Shown: positions 42,696-49,710 of the stretch, piece by piece
Layout of the letters: each line of letters starts with the position of its first letter
Position numbering within the stretch: the stretch's first letter is position 1
Assembly: GCF_021298855.1 (NCBI RefSeq)
Contig: NZ_JAJTHI010000010.1
Coordinates: 1-64,000, forward strand
DNA length: 64,000 nt
Direction: 5' to 3'
Origin: Gemmatimonas sp.
GTDB lineage: Bacteria; Gemmatimonadota; Gemmatimonadetes; Gemmatimonadales; Gemmatimonadaceae
Made by a program: the position numbers and the translations under genes
Notes under the pieces: generated by a model
Told to the model about the DNA's origin: nothing
Databases searched by the model: none
The model's input: only the letters and a program-made list of their open reading frames with translations

Positions 42696-43949
42696 GTGAA
42701 TCGTCCCGACCGTCGTTCGTCCGGCCGTCCGCGTCCGCGCGGCGGTGTCCATGAGTCGCGCCACCGCGTCGAGGTGACCGTGGGTGGCGACATGGCCATC
42801 GTGAACCGCAAGGGCGCGCTGCGACTGCGGCGTGGGCACCCCTGGGTGTTCCGCAGCGATGTCGAGCGACGGCCGGACCTCCCCGCTGGCGTCGTGCGCG
42901 TGGCAGAGTCGAACGGTGCGCCGCTCGGCTGGGCGCTGTGGAGCCCGCAGTCGGAGATTTCCCTGCGCCGCATCGAGGCCGACGGCGACCGCCGTATCGA
43001 CGACGCGTGGTGGCACGACGCGCTGCGCACGGCGATCAGACGCCGGGCGCCGCTTGCGGCGGAGGCCAATGCCTACCGCCTGGTGCACGGCGAAGGCGAC
43101 GGCCTCCCGAGCCTCGTGGTGGACCAGTACGGCGACTCGCTCGTCGTGCAGTTGCTCTCGGCGGGACTGGACGCGCACACCGACGTCATCGTGCGGTGCC
43201 TGCGCGAACTGACCGGATGTTCCGGGATTCTGGCCCGCAACGACCCGGCCGCGCGCGAACGTGAGGGGTTGCCACGCGAGGTGACCCTCCTGTACGGCGA
43301 GGTACCGCCGGTGGTCGAAGTGCGTGAGCATGGCGTCCGCTATCTCGCCGCGCCATGGGACGGCCAGAAGACCGGGGCATTCCTCGACCAGCGCGAGAAC
43401 CGCGTGCTCATTGGCTCTCTGGCGCGTGGCCGGGCACTGGACTGCTTCGCCTACCACGGCAGTTTCGCCCTGCACCTGGCCACTCGTGCCGACCATGTCT
43501 GTGCGGTGGACATTTCCGCCCCCGCGCTGGCCCGGGTGCACGACCACGCGGCGCGCAACGGGTTCACCAACATCGAACCGGTCATCGGCGATGCGTTCGA
43601 GGTGCTGCGTGCGTGGCATCGCGAGGGGCGACGCTTCGACACCATCGTGGTGGATCCGCCGGCCTTCGCGAAGACCCGCAACGCCCTCGACGCGGCGTTG
43701 CGCGGGTACAAGGACATCAACCTCCAGGCGATGAAGCTGCTGGCGCCGGGGGGCCTGCTCTTCACGGCCAGCTGCAGCTTTCACCTCTCGCGCGGGCTGT
43801 TCTTCGAGATGCTCAGCGATGCCGTGGCCGACAGCGGCCGTCCATTCGCCCTGCGCGCCATCACCGGTCAGCCACTCGATCATCCGGAGCTCATCAACGT
43901 CCCCGAATCGGGGTACCTCAAGGGCGCCCTGTTGGAAGCGATGAGCTGA
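42696..43949 (+). CDS. Class I rRNA methyltransferase, RlmI-like
   Basis: A 417-residue S-adenosylmethionine-dependent methyltransferase. An Arg-rich N-terminus leads to a PUA-like RNA-binding part (VNRKGALRLRRGHPWVFRSD), an EEHEE-like middle and a Rossmann domain with LDCFAYHGSFALHLA, CAVDISAPALARVHDHAA and the DPPAF motif (VVDPPAFAKTR). This is the RlmI/RlmK architecture, where RlmI methylates C1962 of 23S rRNA. GTG start at 42696. A Cys in TASCSFHL may be the catalytic Cys of m5C enzymes. The exact base is not provable here. Confidence 0.87.
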   Translation: MNRPDRRSSGRPRPRGGVHESRHRVEVTVGGDMAIVNRKGALRLRRGHPWVFRSDVERRPDLPAGVVRVAESNGAPLGWALWSPQSEISLRRIEADGDRRIDDAWWHDALRTAIRRRAPLAAEANAYRLVHGEGDGLPSLVVDQYGDSLVVQLLSAGLDAHTDVIVRCLRELTGCSGILARNDPAAREREGLPREVTLLYGEVPPVVEVREHGVRYLAAPWDGQKTGAFLDQRENRVLIGSLARGRALDCFAYHGSFALHLATRADHVCAVDISAPALARVHDHAARNGFTNIEPVIGDAFEVLRAWHREGRRFDTIVVDPPAFAKTRNALDAALRGYKDINLQAMKLLAPGGLLFTASCSFHLSRGLFFEMLSDAVADSGRPFALRAITGQPLDHPELINVPESGYLKGALLEAMS

Positions 43950-43961
43950 GGCGACGCGCGG

Positions 43962-44765
43962 TCAGGCTCGGCTGTGCGGTGCCCGCTGGCAACGGGGACA
44001 GTGAAAGGTGCTGCGCCCTCCCTGCACGGTGCGCGCGATCCGTGAGCCACAGCGACGGCACGGTGCGCCGTCACGCCCGTACACCCGCCAGATCGCGTCT
44101 TCACTCACGCCCTCCTGCGCCCAGTACCGTCCGGTCGGGGCCGTTTCCAGCACGAGACGAATGGCATCGCGGAGCCGCGTCACACGCGCAGCCGACAGCG
44201 AATGTGCGGGGGTGTGCGGATGAATCCTCGCCTCCCAGCAGGCTTCGCTCGCGTAGATGTTGCCCACGCCGGCCACGAGCTTCTGATCGAGGAGGACCGG
44301 CTTGATGGGCCCGCGCCGTGAGGCAAGGGCGGCGTACAGGCCGCTGGCGGTGAAGGCCTCGCTCAGCGGCTCGGGACCGGCGTCAATACCCGTGAAGGTG
44401 CCGGGGGCATGCAGCCGAACCACACTGAACGCACGGCTGTCCACCAGGCTCACCCGGGTTCCCTCCCGCGTCTCGACGCGCACCCGTTCGTGCCGGGGGG
44501 CGGGCTCGTCGAGCCCGGTGAACTCCCAGTCGCCGGTCATGCGAAAGTGGACTTCGAGGACGGCGCCGTTGTCCAGGTACAGCAATTGGACCTTGGCTCG
44601 CCGCTCGATGCGGTCAATTCGCAGGCCACGGACCGCCCGGCAGGCCGTGGGGGGCAAGGCGCGGCGCTGACTGGCGTGCAGCGTTTCGACGCGGGCAACG
44701 GTGTGGCCAAGTACGGCCGCGCGCAGGCGTCCGGCGGCGTACTCGACTTCGGGGAGCTCCGGCAT
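43962..44765 (-). CDS. mutM: Formamidopyrimidine-DNA glycosylase
   Basis: A 267-residue base-excision enzyme. It begins MPELPEVE (catalytic Pro2 after Met removal, with Glu3), has the Lys in RRAKVQLLYL, the helix-two-turn-helix VAGVGNIYASEACWEARIHP and a C-terminal zinc finger CRRCG with CPRCQ. It removes 8-oxoguanine and FaPy lesions; the nei branch is less likely because of the P-E-L-P-E start and finger spacing. Start fixed at 44765 by the required N-terminal Pro. Convergent with the rRNA methyltransferase gene. Confidence 0.94.
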   Translation of the reverse strand: MPELPEVEYAAGRLRAAVLGHTVARVETLHASQRRALPPTACRAVRGLRIDRIERRAKVQLLYLDNGAVLEVHFRMTGDWEFTGLDEPAPRHERVRVETREGTRVSLVDSRAFSVVRLHAPGTFTGIDAGPEPLSEAFTASGLYAALASRRGPIKPVLLDQKLVAGVGNIYASEACWEARIHPHTPAHSLSAARVTRLRDAIRLVLETAPTGRYWAQEGVSEDAIWRVYGRDGAPCRRCGSRIARTVQGGRSTFHCPRCQRAPHSRA

Positions 44766-44873
44766 ACGAGGGGAACAACCATGTGACGCGGAAGGATCCC
44801 GGCGCACGCAGCCCAGGCGGTCAGCAGTCGGCAGCACAAACACTTACCCCATGTACGATCACAAAACTGGCTC

Positions 44874-45719
44874 TTGCGGGAATACTGGGAGAAGGTAATT
44901 TGTCCACATTCCATCCACATCCAGAGGGCTAGCGCTATCAGTTCTCCCCAGTCCCTCAAGTACGAATACGAGCAGTACGTCGAGCACGAGATCGAGGACT
45001 ACAAGGACTCGGTTTCGCGGAGCGCGCTGCTGAAGATCGGCGACGAGGCGGTCGAGGCACTGCGCAAGGCGGACCAGATCGCGTTGACGGAGCTGCTGGT
45101 CTGGCAGGAAGTGGATCGCATCATTGCGCGCCGCCTCCGGCTTCCGACCTACGCCACGTGGAAGCGCCGCCGGCTGCGCATGCTCGAGGCCTACCGTCGG
45201 CCGGAGCACTGGGGGATCGATCCCAACGCCGCGCTCGTGCGCGCCCTGGCCGATTCGAGCGACCGTCACGTGCTGGTGGCGGGTGCCGAGCGGGAGGGGC
45301 CGGCGCTGTACTTGGCGGCGCGTGGCGCGGCCGTAACGGCCGTAGAGCCCGCGGAAGACGCCGTGGAGCGCGTGGTGAAGGCCGCCCATGCGGCAGGGCT
45401 TACCGAGCGAATTCGTGGCTATTGTGCCGATCTGGGAGCCTGGGCGCCGGACGTGGCCCTGCACGCGGTGGTCTGCTCGCCCAGTGCGTTTGCCGGGCTC
45501 ACGCCGCAGGATCGCGCGCGGGTGATCGAGGTGCTGCAGAGCGCGACCGTGGACGGGGGCGTGCACCTCGTCGAGACGATCGCTGCCGGTGCCGACAGCC
45601 GCGCCGATGGACTCCCCCTCGAGGAGTTGGCGCACCGCTACCGTGGGTGGACGATCTCGGTGGAACGCACGTCGGGGTTGCGCGAAACGTTCATGGCGCG
45701 GAAGGAAGCGGTCGCCTGA
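44874..45719 (+). CDS. Predicted S-adenosylmethionine-dependent methyltransferase-like protein
   Basis: A protein of up to 281 residues. A helical charged N-terminal part (YEYEQYVEHEIEDYKDSVSR, then VDRIIARRLRLPTYATWKRR) precedes a Rossmann-like domain (HVLVAGAEREGPALYLAARG, TAVEPAEDAVER, then AVVCSPSAFAGL). The only usual start codon is a TTG at 44874. The ATG at 44851 lies in another frame and yields a 15-codon ORF ending just after a GGAGAAGG sequence (44888-44895). So either TTG is used, or the true start is a rare codon downstream of that Shine-Dalgarno-like site. The methyl-acceptor substrate is unknown. Confidence 0.65.
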   Translation: MREYWEKVICPHSIHIQRASAISSPQSLKYEYEQYVEHEIEDYKDSVSRSALLKIGDEAVEALRKADQIALTELLVWQEVDRIIARRLRLPTYATWKRRRLRMLEAYRRPEHWGIDPNAALVRALADSSDRHVLVAGAEREGPALYLAARGAAVTAVEPAEDAVERVVKAAHAAGLTERIRGYCADLGAWAPDVALHAVVCSPSAFAGLTPQDRARVIEVLQSATVDGGVHLVETIAAGADSRADGLPLEELAHRYRGWTISVERTSGLRETFMARKEAVA

Positions 45720-45839
45720 TCCGTTTCACTTCGACACGGGCAACTGTCCACCGCCTGTGTCTCGAGGACACCGGTTGCTGGCCGAAGCGCCGCGGAATTT
45801 TCGCACGTTGTTGATTTACTGCAACTTACGATTATTCCA

Positions 45840-45854
45840 GCCAGTGGCACTGGC
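45840..45854. promoter_or_regulatory. Operator-like palindrome upstream of the small ORF
   Basis: GCCAGTGGCACTGGC is a perfect 6-bp inverted repeat around GGC, about 100 nt before the ATG at 45956, just after an AT-rich patch (ATTATT). A protein-binding site is possible. Confidence 0.35.
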
Positions 45855-45955
45855 CATGCACCAGGGGTTGGTGGCACCGCCGCCGGTGGTGCCGCAGCCT
45901 GCTTCGACGCATGGTGCGTCGCGGGTCTTCAATCCCGGGTGAAAGGTCACCCATC

Positions 45956-46135
45956 ATGCGCCTCAAGCAACTGTTTCCGCCTACCGCCAGCCAGGAGCCG
46001 ATCGGCATCGTCATTGCCGATGGTGGCCGTGCGCCAATGGCTCCCCGTTTTTCGGCGTTCGTGTGGGGGCCGGTCCCGGACGACGAACCCGAGCTCGTGC
46101 GCGACTCGCAGGAGTTGGTCGCGGCTCATTCGTAG
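45956..46135 (+). CDS. Small hypothetical protein
   Basis: A 59-residue protein I do not recognise. It has a basic start (MRLKQLFPPTASQEP), a hydrophobic patch (IGIVIADGG) and an acidic C-terminal half (DDEPELVRDSQELVAAHS). No signal peptide or membrane span. An in-frame start at 45911 is less likely. It is followed 55 nt later by a perfect 12-bp terminator hairpin, which supports a transcribed unit. No function is assigned. Confidence 0.5.
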   Translation: MRLKQLFPPTASQEPIGIVIADGGRAPMAPRFSAFVWGPVPDDEPELVRDSQELVAAHS

Positions 46136-46190
46136 GGCCAGACGACGCGGTCGCGGTACCTGCCGCTGGCCGGTCCGATCATGAAGCGTG

Positions 46191-46220
46191 AAAGGCGCCG
46201 GCAGACAAGCCGGCGCCTTT
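46191..46220. terminator. Bidirectional terminator
   Basis: AAAGGCGCCGGC (46191-46202) pairs with GCCGGCGCCTTT (46209-46220) around AGACAA. A-rich on one side and T-rich on the other, so it can work on both strands. It lies between the small plus-strand ORF and the minus-strand H1-like gene. Confidence 0.9.
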
Positions 46221-46257
46221 CGCGTGTATGGGTACTGCGGGATCGCTGAGAAGCGAA

Positions 46258-46545
46258 TTACGCCGCAGCAGGAGCCGGAGCCGCCGCCGCCTTCTTGGCG
46301 CGCTTGGCCGGCTTGCGAGCCGGCTTCTTCGCGGCCTTCTTCGCGGTCTTCTTGGCGCCCTTCTTGGCCGCCTTCTTCACGACCTTCTTGGCCGCCTTCT
46401 TCACGGCCTTCTTGGCCGCCTTCTTGGCCGGCTTCTTGGCGGCCTTCTTGGCGGCCTTCTTGGCCGGCTTGCGCGCGGCCTTCTTCGCGGCCTTCTTGGC
46501 CGGCTTCTTCGCCGCCTTCTTGGCGGCCTTCTTGGGAGGAGCCAT
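46258..46545 (-). CDS. Histone H1-like DNA-binding protein
   Basis: A 95-residue, extremely basic protein made almost wholly of Ala/Lys/Pro repeats (KKAAKKPAKKAAKKA type, about 20 KK pairs), ending in an AAAAPAPAAA tail. It matches bacterial H1-like proteins (the basic tails of HupB and Hc1), which bind and condense DNA through lysine-rich arms. Start at 46545 follows a GAGAGG ribosome site by 9 nt. An imperfect inverted repeat GCTCACTTTCC/GGAAAGGTGAGC (46576-46604) lies in its leader. A related tail occurs on the NYN protein at 49711. Confidence 0.8.
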   Translation of the reverse strand: MAPPKKAAKKAAKKPAKKAAKKAARKPAKKAAKKAAKKPAKKAAKKAVKKAAKKVVKKAAKKGAKKTAKKAAKKPARKPAKRAKKAAAAPAPAAA

Positions 46546-47301
46546 TTGAACAACCCTCTCACGAGAGATGGAAACGCTCACTTTCCCCCGGTGGAAAGGT
46601 GAGCACACACGTCGGGCGGCGCATGCACCGCGTCGTCGTGCGCTACGCGGCCTCCAGGAGGCACGCGCAGGGGAGTGTCCGCACCGCCACCGCGGCGGCC
46701 GATGCAGACCAGACTGCGGACCGCCTCACCACCTGCGTGGCAAGGGGACCGGACAGTTGGTGGAAAGACGTGGCAGCGTCGTGCAACGCAACGGCGCGAT
46801 CGCCGATGCCGTGGAGCCGCGTGGCACGCTGACGGGCGGGACCGCTCGGACGCGCCACCGTGATGTTGACGGCAGGCACGGAGCGAGCCGTCGTTCCGCG
46901 CCGGGGCGCGAGCAACGACGGCGAAACGGAAGCCGACGAGCAGTGGTCGTCAGCCTCAAAGACGGTGGTCGCAATCGCGACGCGGGACTTCGGGTGGAAC
47001 TCGTGCCGTTTTATCGCCACGCGTTGCCGATGGGGACTGCGCGCCCCGATCCTGCGTGAACTCTGCAGCTCAGGGAATCCGGATGTGGACAGCGCGCGCA
47101 AGTCGTTGAATTGACGCGAATATACGCGTGGATAATTCAAACGCGCAATAGCGCGTATAAAGAACGCGCGCGATTAACGAAGACTCGCGGCGGACCGACG
47201 CGGTCGAACGCCTACCAGAGCCCGCGTCACCGTGCGACTTTTGTCGTTCCCTGCGACGAACATCCTCCGGAGCGTCGCTCCGGTTCACGACGTGGAGTGA
47301 C
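46546..47301. other. 756-bp intergenic region with palindromic operator candidates
   Basis: No convincing gene. The left part holds the H1-like gene leader. The middle has short frames on both strands with poor composition. The right part (47106-47170) is AT-richer and holds two 16-bp palindromes and promoter-like boxes (TTGAAT at 47106, GATAAT at 47131, TATAAA at 47156) upstream of tdh-kbl. Confidence 0.5.
47114..47156. promoter_or_regulatory. Paired 16-bp palindromes upstream of tdh-kbl
   Basis: ACGCGAATATACGCGT (47114-47129) and ACGCGCAATAGCGCGT (47141-47156) share the form ACGCG-N6-CGCGT and start 27 bp apart. GATAAT lies between them. They look like a double operator for a dimeric regulator acting on tdh-kbl, or on a divergent transcript; which is not clear. 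Confidence 0.5.
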
Positions 47302-48327
47302 ATGAAAGCGCTGGTGAAGCAGACCGCGGGACGCGGCCTCACCCTGACGGAAGTTCCGGAGCCGACGATCCGCGACGACGAGGTCCTGGTACGCGTACGG
47401 AGCGCCGGTGTCTGCGGCACCGACGTGCACATCTACGAGTGGGACGCGTGGGCTGCGGGGCGATGCCGGCCGCCATTCATCTGCGGACACGAGTTCGCCG
47501 GCGATGTGGTCGCCGTCGGCAACCTCGTCGAAAGCGTGAAGGTCGGTGACCGGGTCACGGCCGAGGGGCACATCGTGGACGACCGTTCGCTGTTCAGCCG
47601 CACCGGGAACGCGCACGTCGACCCCTCCACCCGCATCATCGGCGTGGACCGCGACGGCTGCTTCGCCGAGTTCATCGCCATGCCGGCCACGAACATCTGG
47701 CATCTCGACGACGCCATCAGCTACGACATCGGCGGTATCCACGACCCCATGGGGAACGCCTTCCATACGGCGCTGACCGCCGACATCCCGGGGAGCGTGG
47801 TCCTCATCACCGGCTGCGGCCCCATCGGCGCCTTCGCGGTGGGCATCTGCAAGGCGGCGGGGGCAGCGCGCATCATTGCGACCGACGTGAACCCCAAGCG
47901 GCTCGAACTCGCCCGCACCATGGGTGCGCACGACGCGGTCCATCCGGACGAGGCACAGGCGGCCGTGATGGCAGCCAGCGACGGCCACGGGGCCGATGTC
48001 GTGCTCGAGATGAGCGGCGTGCCAAGCGCCGTGCACCAGGCGTTCGCGCTGGCGCGGCCGGCGGGGCGGGTCAACATGCTCGGCATTCCGTCGCGCACGA
48101 TCGACGTGGACTTCGCCACCGAGATCATCTTCAAGGGGCTGACGATCTACGGCGTAGTCGGGCGCCGGATGTACGACACGTGGCACCAGATGTCGCGCTT
48201 CGTGCGGTCGGGGCAGTTCGACCCCACGCCGGTCATCACGCACCGCCTCCCGCTCGAGGCGGTCGACGAGGCGATGCACCTCATCCGGTCGGGCGAAGCA
48301 GGCAAGATCATCTTCAGCATCGCGTAA
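47302..48327 (+). CDS. tdh: L-threonine 3-dehydrogenase
   Basis: A 341-residue medium-chain dehydrogenase that oxidises L-threonine to 2-amino-3-oxobutyrate with NAD. Catalytic zinc site: C38 (GVCGTDVHIYEWD), H/E in CGHEFAGDV and a later acidic residue. NAD-binding ITGCGPIGAFAVGICKA. The lobe that normally binds a structural zinc through four Cys (Escherichia coli TCGHCRNCRGG..HLC) here reads VDDRSLFSRTGNAHVDPSTR, with no Cys, so the structural metal is lost. The identity is supported by kbl, 4 nt downstream, which uses the product. Confidence 0.92.
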   Translation: MKALVKQTAGRGLTLTEVPEPTIRDDEVLVRVRSAGVCGTDVHIYEWDAWAAGRCRPPFICGHEFAGDVVAVGNLVESVKVGDRVTAEGHIVDDRSLFSRTGNAHVDPSTRIIGVDRDGCFAEFIAMPATNIWHLDDAISYDIGGIHDPMGNAFHTALTADIPGSVVLITGCGPIGAFAVGICKAAGAARIIATDVNPKRLELARTMGAHDAVHPDEAQAAVMAASDGHGADVVLEMSGVPSAVHQAFALARPAGRVNMLGIPSRTIDVDFATEIIFKGLTIYGVVGRRMYDTWHQMSRFVRSGQFDPTPVITHRLPLEAVDEAMHLIRSGEAGKIIFSIA

Positions 48328-48331
48328 CCCC

Positions 48332-49525
48332 ATGTCGCTCTTCACCGAACTGCAGCAGGAACTCGACGCCCTCAAGGACGCCGGCACCTACAAGCGCCTC
48401 AACTACATCGAAGGGCCGCAGGGGGCGCGCGTGCAGATGGAGGGACGCGGGGAAGTCATCGTGCTCTCCTCCAACAACTACCTCGGCCTCGCCAACGAGC
48501 CGGCGGTGGTCGAGGCCGGTGTGGAGGCGCTCCGCCAATTCGGCGCCGGCACCGCCAGCGTCCGGTTCATCTGCGGCACGTTCACCGTGCACCGCGAGCT
48601 CGAGGCCGCCCTCGCCCGCTTCGTTGGCACCGAAGCCAGCATGAGCTATGTGTCGGCGTGGAACGCCAACGAGGCGCTCACCCCCACCATCGTGCGCGAG
48701 GGGGACTTCGTCATTTCCGACGCCCTCAACCACGCCTCCATCATCGATTCGGTCCGGCTCGCCAAGGCGATCACCAAGTGCACCACGGCGGTCTACAAGC
48801 ACGCCGACATGGACGACCTGCGCGAGAAGCTGCGCGCCCACCAGAGCGCCCCGCGCAAGATCATCTGGACGGATGGCGTCTTTTCCATGGAAGGCGCCAT
48901 CGCGAAGCTTCCCGACATCCTGCAGATCGCCCGTGAGGAGGGGGCGATCGTGGTCATGGACGACTCGCACGCCACCGGCGTGCTGGGCAAGACGGGCCGC
49001 GGCACCGCCGAACACTTCGGCGTGCTCGGCGAGGTGGACATCATCACCAGCACGCTCGGCAAGGCACTGGGCGGCGCGGCCGGTGGGTTCATTGCCGGCC
49101 CGGCGGCGCTGTGCGACATCATGACGCAGCGCTCGCGCCCGCAGCTGTTCTCCAATGCCCTGCCCCCCACGGTCGCCGCGAGTGCGCTCGCCGCCGTCCG
49201 GTATACCGAGGCGCACCCGGAACTGGTCACGCGATTGCACGACAACGCGCGCTATTTCCGCGCCGCCATTCAGGAGGCGGGCTTCAAGCCGCTCCCGGGC
49301 GAAACGCCCATCGTGCCGATCATCGTGGGCGAAACCGCGCTCGCCATTCGCATGAGCAATCTGCTGCTCGAGCGCGGCGTGTTCGTGACCGGTTTCGGAT
49401 TCCCGGTCGTACCCAAGGGTGAGGCGCGCGTGCGCTGCCAAGTGAGCGCGGCGCACACCAGGACCGATCTCGATGCCGTGGTCGAGGCGTTCAAGTCGGC
49501 GGGCAAGGTGGCGGGGATTCTCTAG
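48332..49525 (+). CDS. kbl: Glycine C-acetyltransferase (2-amino-3-ketobutyrate CoA ligase)
   Basis: A 397-residue PLP enzyme that splits 2-amino-3-oxobutyrate with CoA into glycine and acetyl-CoA. Family motifs: VLSSNNYLGLANEP, GTASVRFICGTFTVH, SDALNHASIIDSVRL, VVMDDSHATGVLG and the PLP lysine in TSTLGKALGGAAGG. Length is normal. It is co-transcribed with tdh (4-nt gap), giving the two-step threonine-to-glycine route. Its 3' end overlaps the truncated glycosylase reading frame on the other strand by 35 nt. Confidence 0.95.
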   Translation: MSLFTELQQELDALKDAGTYKRLNYIEGPQGARVQMEGRGEVIVLSSNNYLGLANEPAVVEAGVEALRQFGAGTASVRFICGTFTVHRELEAALARFVGTEASMSYVSAWNANEALTPTIVREGDFVISDALNHASIIDSVRLAKAITKCTTAVYKHADMDDLREKLRAHQSAPRKIIWTDGVFSMEGAIAKLPDILQIAREEGAIVVMDDSHATGVLGKTGRGTAEHFGVLGEVDIITSTLGKALGGAAGGFIAGPAALCDIMTQRSRPQLFSNALPPTVAASALAAVRYTEAHPELVTRLHDNARYFRAAIQEAGFKPLPGETPIVPIIVGETALAIRMSNLLLERGVFVTGFGFPVVPKGEARVRCQVSAAHTRTDLDAVVEAFKSAGKVAGIL

Positions 49526-49709
49526 GACCCACCGCCGCATGCGACACCGGATCGTGTGGACCGAGGTACGCTTCGGTCTCCACGATCCGGTCGCTCACCA
49601 TTCCGCCGTGCGTCTCGTGCCGGACGACGGCGCCGAGCAGGTCACGGGCCGCCGCTGCCGCGTCGCGATCATAGAACGCGGCGGGCAGCGGGGTGCCGTA
49701 GCCATTCAC
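49491..49709 (-). pseudogene. Truncated 3-methyladenine DNA glycosylase (AAG/MPG family)
   Basis: A 72-residue frame. Its first about 59 residues match the N-terminus of the AAG family (FYDRDAAAAARDLLGAVVRH and DRIVETEAYLGPHDPVSHAA). A normal protein continues about 130 residues with the catalytic core; here the match stops after SHAA (about 49533) and the frame runs into the antisense of the kbl 3' end. The downstream part is deleted, so the product should be inactive. The GTG start follows the NYN stop by 1 nt, so it was the last gene of that operon. Confidence 0.82.
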
Positions 49710-49710
49710 C

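Noticed and set aside
46643-47140. 165-residue minus-strand frame between the H1-like gene and tdh
   Set aside because: Non-ATG start, no domain, and codon composition unlike neighbours; left as non-coding.
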